Below, one piece after another: positions 17,247-25,864 of a DNA stretch of 64,000 bases; within the stretch, counting starts at the first letter, position 1, and every line of letters begins with the position of its first letter. Under the pieces are notes generated by a model that worked only from the letters and a program-made list of their open reading frames with translations, did no database searches and was not told where the DNA came from. The position numbers and the translations under genes were made by a program. Origin of the DNA: Halanaerobium congolense (lineage in GTDB: Bacteria; Bacillota; Halanaerobiia; Halanaerobiales; Halanaerobiaceae); NCBI RefSeq assembly GCF_004366375.1, contig NZ_SOEF01000008.1:21293-85292 (forward strand), given 5' to 3'.

Positions 17247-18101
17247 TTAGGCAAGATTCATTTTTTCTTTAATTGTAGTATAAAAAGTACGATCGGGTAA
17301 TTTAATAATTGAAAGTTCCTGATCAGCACCACTGATTAGGATTTCATCACCCGGCACAATTTCGTTTTGCTGTCTACCATCAGCACAACCTTTAACAGTA
17401 TGTCCATCACTATCAATTTTTATTCTTATTTCTTCCTGTTCAGAAATAACCATTGGTCTCAGATGTAAATTGTGAGGGCAAATAGGCGTGATCAGAATAG
17501 CTTTAATTAAATGTGGATTAATGATTGGACCACCAGCAGATAAAGAATAGGCGGTAGAGCCGGTTGGAGTTGATATAATTAATCCATCACCTCTAAAATT
17601 ATTAACTAATTCTTTGTTGATAAATAGTTCAATTTTTAACATATGAGATTCGGGATCACGGTTGATAACATAATCATTTAGCGCATAACTGCTGGCTATT
17701 TTTTGATCAGAACGGTAATGATTTATTTGAATCATCATTCTTTTTTCTATATTATAATTATCATTATCAATCATCTCTAAAGCCTTGGTTAATTCTTCAG
17801 TTTCAACATCGGTTAAAAAACCAAGATGACCAACATTAATTCCCAAAAGTGGAATATCACTGCCGATAAAATGGTGAGAACTATGTAAAAACGTACCATC
17901 ACCACCAATTATAATAATATAATCTGCTTCTTTTTTTATTTTTTCATAATCGGCTTCTTTCTCAGTTTTATCAAGCTGAAAAGCAGCTTGCTTTTCAATT
18001 AAATAATCTTTATTTCTAGCTTCAAACCACTGCATAGCCCTTTTGGCTACAGTAAAAGCTTCTTTTTTATCAATATTTACTATTAAAGCAGCTCTATCCA
18101 T
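17247..18101 (-). CDS. nadK: NAD kinase
   Basis: Phosphorylates NAD to NADP. The 284-residue protein has the diacylglycerol-kinase-like fold motifs: GGDGTFLHSSH (about 66-76, catalytic Asp68), NVGHLGFLTDV, the conserved ALNDYVINRDPESHMLKIEL, GDGLIISTPTGSTAYSLSAG and the C-terminal TPICPHNLHLRPMVI. These are all canonical. It lies between tlyA (2-nt gap) and recN (17-nt gap). NADP supply also fits the nfnAB genes a few kilobases away, but that is only proximity. Confidence 0.96.
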   Translation of the reverse strand: MDRAALIVNIDKKEAFTVAKRAMQWFEARNKDYLIEKQAAFQLDKTEKEADYEKIKKEADYIIIIGGDGTFLHSSHHFIGSDIPLLGINVGHLGFLTDVETEELTKALEMIDNDNYNIEKRMMIQINHYRSDQKIASSYALNDYVINRDPESHMLKIELFINKELVNNFRGDGLIISTPTGSTAYSLSAGGPIINPHLIKAILITPICPHNLHLRPMVISEQEEIRIKIDSDGHTVKGCADGRQQNEIVPGDEILISGADQELSIIKLPDRTFYTTIKEKMNLA

Positions 18102-18103
18102 CT

Positions 18104-18928
18104 TTATCCCCCCAACTCTAAATGTGCAGACTCGATTACTTTTAAAATCTTATTCTTCCAATTTTCTCGATCAAAATCTTTAATCTGATCCCTATATTTT
18201 AAGCGTATCAAAAATTCTATGTTTTTACTTGAAGCCCCGGTTATCGGTGAATAATTAAGATCCAAAGGCTCCATTCCTTCTTTAAGAAAAAAATCACTTA
18301 AACTACTTAGCACCTCCTGGTGAACATCAGGGTCCTTAACGACTCCATTTTTGCCAACTCTTTCTCGACCTGCTTCAAATTGAGGTTTTACTAAAGCAAT
18401 AAATTCACCGTTTTTTTCTAAAAATTTCTTGACTCCGGGGACAATTAATCTTAGAGAAATAAAAGATACATCAGTTACGACCAGCGGAACTTCTACCTCC
18501 AACTGATTTTTTTCTAAATGGCGAAAGTTGCAGCGTTCTAAAACTTCAACCCGCTGATCCTGCCGTAATTTCCAGGCCAGCTGACCATAACCAACATCTA
18601 TCGCATATACTTTTTTTGCCCCCTGCTGCAGCAGACAGTCAGTAAAGCCTCCAGTTGAAGCTCCAATATCGATTACTTCTTTACCGGCAGGATCTATATT
18701 AAATACTTTTAAAGCTTTTTCAAGTTTATAGCCACCGCGGCTGACATAAGGGTTTTTATCACCTTTGAATTCTATTTCAGCCCCTGGATCAATTTGGGTA
18801 CCTGCCTTATCTTCCCGCTGACCATTGACAAAAACTAAACCAGCCATAATTGCTCTTTTGGCCCGAGACCTGCTTTTAAACATTCCTCGCTCAGTTACTA
18901 CAATATCTAATCTTTTTTTTCTGGCCAT
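18104..18928 (-). CDS. tlyA: TlyA family rRNA (cytidine-2'-O)-methyltransferase
   Basis: TlyA-family proteins 2'-O-methylate cytidines in 16S and/or 23S rRNA; they were first named hemolysins. The 274-residue protein starts with an S4 domain (MARKKRLDIVVTERGMFKSRSRAKRAIMAG... ending near residue 60) and continues with an FtsJ-type SAM domain: DIGASTGGFTDCLLQQGAKKVYAID, VVTDVSFISL and LVKPQFEAGRERVGKNGVV. These include the catalytic Lys and Asp positions of the family. Its start overlaps the dxs 3' end by 22 bp, and it reads straight into nadK. Confidence 0.93.
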   Translation of the reverse strand: MARKKRLDIVVTERGMFKSRSRAKRAIMAGLVFVNGQREDKAGTQIDPGAEIEFKGDKNPYVSRGGYKLEKALKVFNIDPAGKEVIDIGASTGGFTDCLLQQGAKKVYAIDVGYGQLAWKLRQDQRVEVLERCNFRHLEKNQLEVEVPLVVTDVSFISLRLIVPGVKKFLEKNGEFIALVKPQFEAGRERVGKNGVVKDPDVHQEVLSSLSDFFLKEGMEPLDLNYSPITGASSKNIEFLIRLKYRDQIKDFDRENWKNKILKVIESAHLELGG

Positions 18929-20838
18929 AATTTCTTTACCTCCTCTGCTTTCGAAAGCAAAGAAAGTGCATTTTCTAAAATTCCACGGGCATCAAGCTGA
19001 TATTCTTTTTTCATTTCTTCCATTCCACCGTGGGTTACAAATTCATCTCCAATCCCGATTCGCTTAATGTTTTTAACTGCGACTCCTCTATCAGCTGCTA
19101 ATTCTAAAACAGCAGAAGAAAAACCGCCTGCCAAAACCTGTTCTTCAGCAGTTATTATATTTTTCGAGTTTTTAAGCGCTTTTAGGATAATTTCTTCATC
19201 CAGTGGTTTAATAAAGCGGGCATCAACAACTGCAGTTTGATAGCCATTATTATTCAATATTTCAGCAGCTTTTTGAGCAGGAATAACAGTTGAACCAACT
19301 GCTAAAATTGTAAGATCCATATCTTCTTTGATCTCAATTAATTCTTCCGCTTTTCCAATTTCAATTTGCTGCAGTTCTTCAACTTTGCGTGGTGTATATT
19401 CTCCAGCAGCAGTTCCCCGGGGATAGCGAAGTACTGCAGGTCCTTCATAGTTTACTGCTGTATAGAGCATCTGCTGCAGCTGTTCTGCATCTTTGACAGC
19501 CATCATCACTAAGTTGGGTACCGGCCTCAGAAATGAATAATCAAATAACCCCTGGTGTGTTTCACCATCATTACCAACAATTCCGGCTCTATCTACAGCT
19601 ATTGTCAAATCAATATTCTGCAGAGCAGCATCATGGATCACCTGATCATACCCCCGCTGTAGAAAAGTAGAGTAAATAGCAGCTACTGGTTTCATGCCTC
19701 CACGGGCCAAACCGGTGCTCATAGTTATCGCATGCTGTTCAGCTATCCCTACATCATAATAGCGCTCTGGATATGCCTCAGCAAAAATATCCAATCCGGT
19801 TCCAGCTGCCATTGCCGCAGTAACTCCGGCAATTTTTTTGTCTGCAGCAGCCATTCTGCTTAAAGTCTCACCAAAGATCTGGCTGTAACTCGGCTTTAAT
19901 TTAGATTTCTTAGAACTGCCATCCTTAATATTAAAGGCTCCAACTCCATGAAATTTATCGGGATTCTTTTCAGCAGGTAGATAGCCTTTTCCTTTTTTAG
20001 TTACAACATGTAAAAGCACAGGCCCTTTAATCGCTTCTGCCTGTTTAAAATGCTTCATCAACTCTATAATATTATGTCCATCAATTGGACCCAAATAATT
20101 AAAACCAAATTCTTCAAAAAGCACACCCTGAATAAAACTATATTTCAAAGCATTTTTAACCCGATCTACTGTGTTAGAAACCGTTTTTCCAATCCGGGGA
20201 ATTTTGTTAATTAAAAATTCTATATCTTCCTGAACTCTTTTTACTGTGGGATCATTTCTTAAAGTCGAGAGATAATTGGAAATTGCCCCAACATTATTGG
20301 CAATCGACATTTCATTATCATTCAAAATAACATTAATATCGGCTCCAATATGACCGGCATGATTTAAAGCTTCAAAGGCCATACCTCCTGTCAGAGCACC
20401 ATCACCGATTACCGCATAAATATCTCCCATTTGATCTAAGTTTTCTCGGGCTAGAGATAGACCAACTGCAGCTGAAATTGAAGTGCTGCTGTGGCCAGCT
20501 CCAATTATATCATGAGGAGATTCCGTACATTTGGGATAACCACTGATTCCGTCCTTTTGTCTCAAACTTGAAAAGCATTCCTTACGACCTGTTAAAATTT
20601 TATGAGTATAGGCCTGATGTCCAACATCCCAGATTATTTTATCTGTAGGAGAGTTTAAATAATGATGAAGGGCAATTGTTAATTCAACTGTCCCTAGATT
20701 TGAAGCAAGATGCCCCCCAGTTTTCGATATATTTTCTAATAAAAACTCTCTAATTTCAGCAGCCAATTCTTTAAGCTGTGAAGATTTTAAACGTTTTAAA
20801 TCATCAATTCCATTGATTTTTGATAAATAATTTTCCAT
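18907..20838 (-). CDS. dxs: 1-deoxy-D-xylulose-5-phosphate synthase
   Basis: Thiamine-diphosphate enzyme that condenses pyruvate and glyceraldehyde-3-phosphate, the first step of the non-mevalonate isoprenoid pathway. I use ATG 20838 (MENYLSKINGIDDLK), because GAGGTGG precedes it; an in-frame GTG three codons upstream lies within that RBS. The 643-residue protein shows DVGHQAYTHKILTGR, the TPP motif GDGALTGGMAFEALNHAG, NDNEMSIANNVG and the transketolase pyrimidine domain IVGNDGETHQGLFD. The start overlaps the oapA stop (TAATG). With ispA upstream it makes an isoprenoid unit. Confidence 0.97.
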   Translation of the reverse strand: MENYLSKINGIDDLKRLKSSQLKELAAEIREFLLENISKTGGHLASNLGTVELTIALHHYLNSPTDKIIWDVGHQAYTHKILTGRKECFSSLRQKDGISGYPKCTESPHDIIGAGHSSTSISAAVGLSLARENLDQMGDIYAVIGDGALTGGMAFEALNHAGHIGADINVILNDNEMSIANNVGAISNYLSTLRNDPTVKRVQEDIEFLINKIPRIGKTVSNTVDRVKNALKYSFIQGVLFEEFGFNYLGPIDGHNIIELMKHFKQAEAIKGPVLLHVVTKKGKGYLPAEKNPDKFHGVGAFNIKDGSSKKSKLKPSYSQIFGETLSRMAAADKKIAGVTAAMAAGTGLDIFAEAYPERYYDVGIAEQHAITMSTGLARGGMKPVAAIYSTFLQRGYDQVIHDAALQNIDLTIAVDRAGIVGNDGETHQGLFDYSFLRPVPNLVMMAVKDAEQLQQMLYTAVNYEGPAVLRYPRGTAAGEYTPRKVEELQQIEIGKAEELIEIKEDMDLTILAVGSTVIPAQKAAEILNNNGYQTAVVDARFIKPLDEEIILKALKNSKNIITAEEQVLAGGFSSAVLELAADRGVAVKNIKRIGIGDEFVTHGGMEEMKKEYQLDARGILENALSLLSKAEEVKKLWPEKKD

Positions 20839-21395
20839 TAATTCCACCTCTTTTTTAAAAAATCATAAATTTTGTCATAGATAAGATGAAAAAATGCTAA
20901 AAACCTACCAACTAAAAATATAATTTCTGTTGATTTTTTCATTCCGTAATATTTAAAAAAGGCTTTACCTCCAACTGTCAGGGATGATGCCAATCCTATA
21001 ATTACAAGATTTGTCCAAAAATTAGAAAAGCCGTAGTAATTGATTAAATCAATTGCAATTACAGCTCCAATTGCTCCACTTATTGTTCCACAAATATCCC
21101 CAACAATATCACACATTAAACTCGCTACTTTATCTCCATTTTGGGCAAGAAAAAGAGAAGTTTTTGCACCAAAAATTTTCTTAGCAGCTTTAGCATTAAA
21201 GGGTTCAGTTCTAGAAACAGTTGCTGCCACTCCAACCATATCCGCTAAAACTCCTACTATTATAATAATTAACAGTATTATTACTGCCATCGGTAATGGT
21301 ACAAAACGCACCTGTGTTTGAGAAACTGAAGAAACACTTACCGCAATAAAAAAGGTCATTATAGCAATAATAATACTGCTCTTTAAATTATCCAA
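20838..21395 (-). CDS. oapA: OLE RNA-associated membrane protein OapA
   Basis: The 185-residue protein has about four hydrophobic segments (roughly 5-25, 33-55, 98-120, 125-150), a basic cytoplasmic part and the conserved-looking stretches SRTEPFNAKAAKKIFGAKTS and NGDKVASLMCDIVGDICG. It lies immediately downstream of a GC-rich 570-nt non-coding stretch, between ispA and dxs. That is the place of oapA, the OLE-associated protein first described in Bacillus halodurans, which anchors OLE RNA at the membrane; OapA has been compared with CorB-like (DUF21) magnesium transport proteins. The start is TTG (21395) with GAGGTG 7 nt upstream. Assignment rests on locus, size and topology rather than a remembered alignment. 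Confidence 0.85.
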   Translation of the reverse strand: MDNLKSSIIIAIMTFFIAVSVSSVSQTQVRFVPLPMAVIILLIIIIVGVLADMVGVAATVSRTEPFNAKAAKKIFGAKTSLFLAQNGDKVASLMCDIVGDICGTISGAIGAVIAIDLINYYGFSNFWTNLVIIGLASSLTVGGKAFFKYYGMKKSTEIIFLVGRFLAFFHLIYDKIYDFLKKRWN

Positions 21396-21419
21396 AAATA
21401 TTCACCTCTATTTTAAAAA

Positions 21420-21994
21420 TAACAGATGGTAATATAATAGATAAATGCTGTGTCATAGGTCCAGCAGGTTTTCCCCAGGAATTCCCATCTGTCACCATCT
21501 GGGAGATTTCTCTTTAAATTCCCGCCGCAGGGTCTCCCTCTACAGAGCTGGATTGCCACTAAGAACACACTTTAATCCCTATTATATCCCCTTATGGACA
21601 GTCTAGAAGTTTTCCTTTACAGCATTTAAACTATCTTCTAGCTTCTTTTGCAGTACAAGTTTCCAGCAGGTTCAACATAGAGCTGGATCCAAGCATCTAT
21701 GTTTTGCTACTGTCTCCAGTACCACTTCAAAGCAGGCTACACTGCTCAACCTTACGATCAAAGCAGGTGAACCTAGCCTTGCTATGTATTATATAACTCG
21801 ACCAGGCCTCCGCGGGAAAGGGGTCAACGCCCACATGCCATTGTGGATCGCCCCAAACCCTTATCTCCCTGCAACAGCCCCCGACTGGGCGTCAGCAGCC
21901 ATTACAAAGAACTTCATCGATGTGCCCGTTGACGGATTTTTAGCCCCGCCTTCAAAGATAGTATGCTGACTAGAATACTGCACCATCTGCATTT
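21420..21994 (-). ncRNA. ole: OLE RNA (ornate, large, extremophilic RNA)
   Basis: A 575-nt stretch with visibly higher G+C than its surroundings and no convincing ORF on either strand, between ispA and oapA. OLE RNA is about 600 nt, lies at exactly this position (ispA-ole-oapA-dxs) in extremophilic Firmicutes, and forms a membrane ribonucleoprotein with OapA involved in tolerance to cold, alcohols and magnesium stress. Ends are supported by structure: CAGATGGT at the 5' end (plus 21982-21989) pairs perfectly over 8 bp with ACCATCTG at the 3' end (plus 21423-21430). A dedicated promoter places the start at about 21994. After the closing helix comes TTATTTTT, a possible 3' end. Internal hairpins such as CCCAGATGG...TGGG are visible. 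Confidence 0.85.
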
Positions 21995-22000
21995 TAACTA

Positions 22001-22029
22001 ATTATAACATATTTATTTAGACCCTTCAA
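22001..22029 (-). promoter_or_regulatory. Sigma-A type promoter of OLE RNA
   Basis: On the minus strand TTGAAG (plus 22024-22029), a 17-nt spacer and a perfect TATAAT (plus 22001-22006). The -35 abuts the ispA stop codon (22030-22032). A start 7 nt past the -10 falls 4-5 nt before the OLE closing helix, so OLE can be made independently of the xseA-ispA transcript. Confidence 0.75.
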
Positions 22030-22911
22030 TTAATGCTGTCTCTTTAAGATATAATCAACTAAAGCCTTTAAGTCTCCGGCTTTTTCTCCAAAAATATCTA
22101 ATTCGACTTTAGCCTGAGCTGCATGTTCTTCAGCTGCCTTTTTAGCAGCTTCCAGGCCCAATAGTTTAGGATAAGTTGATTTATTTAACTCCTCATCGCG
22201 TCCTACAACTTTACCCATTTTTTCTGTATCTCCTGTTTGGTCAAGCAGATCATCAACAATTTGAAATAAAACACCTATATTTTCTGCATAAGCCAAAAGA
22301 GCCTTTTCTGCACTGGCATCATATTCTGAACAGTAAACACCATTTAAAACAGCTGCTTTAATTAAAGCTCCTGTTTTTGCTTGGTGGACTTTCTGCATTT
22401 CCGCCAGCGTTAACTCTTTGTTTTCTGCTTCTAAATCTAAAATCTGACCGCCAACCATTCCCTGCTGTCCAGAATATTTAGCAGTATTGGTAATTATTTT
22501 AACTTTAGCTGCAGGATCTAAATTTAATCCAGCTAGTACTTCAAATGCATATGTTAAAAGAGCATCTCCAGCTAAAATTGCTGCTGCTTCTCCAAAAACA
22601 AGATGATTTGTTTTTTTACCGCGGCGGAGCTGATCATCATCCATTGCCGGCAGATCATCATGGATTAATGAATAACTGTGGATCATCTCTAAAGCAGAGC
22701 CAGCCCTCAAGGCAGCCTCATAATTTCCTGATAATAATTCTGCTGTTAATAATGTTAAAACAGGTCTGATTCTTTTACCACCAGAAAGCAGAGTATACTG
22801 CATGGCTTCTGTTAATTGAGGAGCTGTTTCCTCTTCTAAAGTCATTAACTCTTCCAAATCTTTTTCGACTTCTTCAGCTTTGCTTTTTAATATTTCCTTT
22901 ATCTGCTGCAA
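22030..22911 (-). CDS. ispA: Polyprenyl (farnesyl/geranyl) diphosphate synthase
   Basis: Condenses isopentenyl diphosphate with allylic diphosphates to farnesyl diphosphate. The 293-residue product has the first Asp-rich motif in IHDDLPAMDDDQLRRGKKT and the second in FQIVDDLLDQTGDTEKMGK, plus SGGKRIRPVL near the N-terminus and KTGALIKAA. Chain length is inferred: the residues just before the first motif (SYSLIH) are like short-chain farnesyl synthases. The start codon is TTG (22911) with GAGGAGG upstream, and the RBS overlaps the xseB 3' end; the genes are 2 nt apart. The OLE promoter follows directly. Confidence 0.94.
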   Translation of the reverse strand: MQQIKEILKSKAEEVEKDLEELMTLEEETAPQLTEAMQYTLLSGGKRIRPVLTLLTAELLSGNYEAALRAGSALEMIHSYSLIHDDLPAMDDDQLRRGKKTNHLVFGEAAAILAGDALLTYAFEVLAGLNLDPAAKVKIITNTAKYSGQQGMVGGQILDLEAENKELTLAEMQKVHQAKTGALIKAAVLNGVYCSEYDASAEKALLAYAENIGVLFQIVDDLLDQTGDTEKMGKVVGRDEELNKSTYPKLLGLEAAKKAAEEHAAQAKVELDIFGEKAGDLKALVDYILKRQH

Positions 22912-22913
22912 AA

Positions 22914-23186
22914 TTAATCCTCCTCAATCACATTTTCAAAGGGGACCTCTCTTTTAAATTCATCATTTTCTTTGATCATTAACTCAATTTTCTTTTCAGC
23001 TTTGTCTAATTTTTGATTACAAAATTTTAGCAGCTGCATTCCCTGATTAAATTCTTTTAATGTTTGATCAAGGGAAAGGCCTCCTTTTTCAAGTTCTTCT
23101 ACAATTTTTTGTAACTTCTCTAAAGCTGATTCAAAATCTAAATTTTCAAGATCAAGCACATCTTCTTTATCTTTTTTATTAGTCAT
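22914..23186 (-). CDS. xseB: Exodeoxyribonuclease VII small subunit
   Basis: Small helical subunit that activates and limits XseA, giving the single-strand-specific exonuclease VII. From ATG 23186 it has 90 residues; the core reads LDFESALEKLQKIVEELEKG and SLDQTLKEFNQGMQLLKFCN, matching the XseB family, then an acidic tail. Upstream in-frame TTG and GTG codons lie in the weak RBS region. It overlaps the xseA 3' end by 8 bp (ATGACTAA), indicating coupled translation. Confidence 0.93.
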   Translation of the reverse strand: MTNKKDKEDVLDLENLDFESALEKLQKIVEELEKGGLSLDQTLKEFNQGMQLLKFCNQKLDKAEKKIELMIKENDEFKREVPFENVIEED

Positions 23187-24435
23187 TATTATCACCAACT
23201 TTTCTAGTAGCTTTTACTTCTAATTCTGCAAGTCCATCACTTAAACGAGCATTTAAAATTTCTCCAGTTTTAATTTCATCTACAGATTTGATAGTGTTCT
23301 CATTTTCATCCTGAAGAATTGAATAACCACGATCTAAAGTCTGAAGTGGACTCAAATTATTTAGTTTCTGATATAATAATTGGTATTTATTTTCCCAGTT
23401 CTTGTAATCTTTTTCGATTTGATGGATTAAACCAGTCTCCAGTCGATCAAGTTCCTGCTCATAGCTGCGGAAAAGTTCTTCTGGAGAGCTGAAGATTCGT
23501 CTCTCGAAAATACTCTCTACCTTATTTTTATATTCTTTGATTTTTGTAGAACTGCTGTTTAAAAGCCTTTTAGTTAAATTTTCCAATCTATTTAAAATTT
23601 CTTCCCTGTTTGCAGTAGCCAGCTCAGCAGCTGCAGAAGGGGTAGGTGCCCTTAAATCAGCCACAAAGTCAGAAATGGTGAAATCAGTTTCATGACCAAC
23701 TCCACTAATCACCGGTAGTTTAGAATTATAAATAGCTCTTGCCACCTCTTCTTCATTAAAAGGCCAGAGATCTTCAATTGAGCCTCCACCACGACTGATA
23801 ATAATTAAATCTATGTCATCACGGCTGTTTAAATACTTAATACCAGCAGTTATTTCGCCCTTAGCCAAATTACCCTGAACATGAGCCGGAACAATTAAAA
23901 CAGAAAAATTACCACTGCGTCTTTTCATCACGGAAAGTATATCCCTAATGGCTGCTCCAGTTGGGGAGGTAACTATTCCAATTTTTTTGGCCAACAGTGG
24001 TATTTCTTTTTTCTTAGACTCAGCAAATAAGCCTTCTTTTTCTAAATTTTCCTTTAATTTTTCAAAAGCCTCATATAATTTACCTTTACCAGCTTTTATC
24101 ATTTCGCGGGCATAAAACTGATATTCTCCCCGCTGGGCGTAGATATCTAAACTACCTCTAGCTTCAACCTGCATCCCTTCTTCTGGTTCAAAATCCAGAG
24201 AAGAATTATAGCCTTTAAACATTACACTTTTCAGCTGAGAGTTTTTATCTTTTAGAGTAAAATACATATGACCGGAGCTGTGGTGATAAAAGTTTGAAAT
24301 CTCACCACTTATCCAAAAATCAGAAAGAAGAGTATCTTCTTTAATTAAAGCCTGAAGATACTCTGTAATTTCTGCTACTGTATATATCTTTTTTTCTTTT
24401 TTTGCAAATAAATTGTCCTGATATAAATCTGACAT
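23179..24435 (-). CDS. xseA: Exodeoxyribonuclease VII large subunit
   Basis: Catalytic subunit of exonuclease VII. From ATG 24435 (MSDLYQDNLFAKKEKK) it has 418 residues: an OB-fold nucleic-acid domain (about 15-115, LSDFWISGEISNFYHHSSGH), the catalytic domain (KKIGIVTSPTGAAIRDIL, IISRGGGSIEDLWPFNEEE, GVGHETDFTISDFVADLRAP) and the C-terminal coiled-coil (about 280-370) where XseB docks. GTG 24447 in frame upstream overlaps the probable RBS GAGTGG and is a weaker start. It follows nfnB after 13 nt and is followed by xseB. Confidence 0.95.
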   Translation of the reverse strand: MSDLYQDNLFAKKEKKIYTVAEITEYLQALIKEDTLLSDFWISGEISNFYHHSSGHMYFTLKDKNSQLKSVMFKGYNSSLDFEPEEGMQVEARGSLDIYAQRGEYQFYAREMIKAGKGKLYEAFEKLKENLEKEGLFAESKKKEIPLLAKKIGIVTSPTGAAIRDILSVMKRRSGNFSVLIVPAHVQGNLAKGEITAGIKYLNSRDDIDLIIISRGGGSIEDLWPFNEEEVARAIYNSKLPVISGVGHETDFTISDFVADLRAPTPSAAAELATANREEILNRLENLTKRLLNSSSTKIKEYKNKVESIFERRIFSSPEELFRSYEQELDRLETGLIHQIEKDYKNWENKYQLLYQKLNNLSPLQTLDRGYSILQDENENTIKSVDEIKTGEILNARLSDGLAELEVKATRKVGDNND

Positions 24436-24448
24436 AAAATCAACCACT

Positions 24449-25864
24449 CTATTTTTTAGATTTGTTTAACAGATAATTTTTGATATTTTCTGCTGCAGTT
24501 TTCCCAGCACCCATTGCTTTGATAACAGTTGCAGCACCAGTTACTACATCTCCTCCAGCATAAACTCCTTCTCGGCTTGTCTGCTGGTTCTCATCGACTT
24601 TAATTCCACCCCAACTTTTTGTTTCAATATCTTTAGTATTAGAAGTTAACATGGGATTAGGATTCTGACCAATAGCTATGACAACTGTATCTAAATCCAG
24701 CATCCAGTTAGAGCCTTCAATTGGAATTGGACGTCTTCTGCCTGAATCGTCTTTTTCTCCAAGCTTCATTTTTAAACATTCCATCTTATCAACTCGACCA
24801 TCTTTACCGTGAATTGCAACTGGATTATTCAGCAGTTTAAACTCAATTCCTTCTTCTTGAGCGTGATGTATTTCTTCACTTCGAGCAGGCATCTGTTCGG
24901 CAGCTCTTCTGTAAACTATGTATACATCTTCTGCTCCCAGTCGTTTTGCAGTTCTAGCCGAGTCCATTGCTACATTACCGGCACCAACGACAGCTACTCG
25001 ATCACCGACAACAACTGGAGTTCTATATTCAGGATATTTATAAGCCTTCATCAAATTAACTCTGGTTAAAAATTCGTTTGCAGAATAAACTCCATTTAAA
25101 TTTTCACCTGGAATATTTAAAAATCTAGGTAAACCAGCACCTACCCCGATAAACATTGATTCATAACCCTGATCAAATAGTTCCTCAACTGTAATGGATT
25201 TGCCAACCACTACATTCAACTTAATTTCAACACCAAGTTCTTTAATTGCTTCTACTTCCTGATCAACTATCTTTTTAGGCAGCCTAAATTCGGGAATACC
25301 GTAACGTAAAACACCTCCGGTATCATGTAAAGCTTCAAAAATAGTTACATCAAGGCCATATTTTGCCAGGTCAGCTGCTGCAGTTAAACCTGCTGGTCCA
25401 GCTCCAATTACAGCTACCTTTCTGCCTTCTAACTCAGGTATTTTCAGCTTTTCTACCTCTTCAGCTTTAGTTCGATCGGTTCCTTTTTCCATATTATAAT
25501 CTGCCACATATCGCTCTAAGCGGCCAATTGCTACCGGTTCATTTTTTATTCCCATTACACAGACATCTTCACACTGTTCTTCCTGAGGACAAACTCGACC
25601 ACAAACAGCAGGCAAATTATTTTTACTCTTAATTATCTGATTTGCTTTGACAACATCTTCATCTAAAATTGACTGAATAAACTGCGGAATTGGTACATGA
25701 ACCGGACAGCCTTCAACACAGGGCTGATGTTTACACTGCAGGCATCTTTCTGCCTCAGCTATCGCTTCTTCATCACTATAACCAAATGGAACTTCATCAA
25801 AGTTTTTTATCCGTTCTTCCGGTTTTTGCTCCTTCATTGGAGTTTTTTTCTTTTGTAAAGCCAT
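24449..25864 (-). CDS. nfnB: NADH-dependent ferredoxin:NADP+ oxidoreductase subunit B (NfnB; GltD-like)
   Basis: Large subunit of NfnAB, a cytoplasmic flavin-based electron-bifurcating enzyme that couples NADPH, NAD+ and ferredoxin. The 471-residue protein begins with a two-cluster ferredoxin-like domain (CLQCKHQPCVEGCP and CGRVCPQEEQCEDVC, about 40-105), then the FAD site VAVIGAGPAGLTAAADLAKYG and the NADP(H) site RVAVVGAGNVAMDSARTAKR, and ends with GVYAGGDVVTGAATVI. The same sequence family includes the small subunit of glutamate synthase (gltD), and databases often use that name. The directly coupled nfnA gene (TAATG overlap) and the absence of a gltB large subunit favour NfnB. Confidence 0.88.
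   Translation of the reverse strand: MALQKKKTPMKEQKPEERIKNFDEVPFGYSDEEAIAEAERCLQCKHQPCVEGCPVHVPIPQFIQSILDEDVVKANQIIKSKNNLPAVCGRVCPQEEQCEDVCVMGIKNEPVAIGRLERYVADYNMEKGTDRTKAEEVEKLKIPELEGRKVAVIGAGPAGLTAAADLAKYGLDVTIFEALHDTGGVLRYGIPEFRLPKKIVDQEVEAIKELGVEIKLNVVVGKSITVEELFDQGYESMFIGVGAGLPRFLNIPGENLNGVYSANEFLTRVNLMKAYKYPEYRTPVVVGDRVAVVGAGNVAMDSARTAKRLGAEDVYIVYRRAAEQMPARSEEIHHAQEEGIEFKLLNNPVAIHGKDGRVDKMECLKMKLGEKDDSGRRRPIPIEGSNWMLDLDTVVIAIGQNPNPMLTSNTKDIETKSWGGIKVDENQQTSREGVYAGGDVVTGAATVIKAMGAGKTAAENIKNYLLNKSKK

Noticed and set aside
21784..21969. 61-codon plus-strand ORF inside the GC-rich ispA-oapA gap
   Set aside because: No ribosome binding site, composition unlike the genome's genes, and the region is explained by OLE RNA on the other strand.
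24449..25864. Glutamate synthase small subunit (gltD)
   Set aside because: The sequence family allows it, but the coupled NfnA gene with its C-terminal 2Fe-2S motif and lack of gltB nearby favour NfnB.
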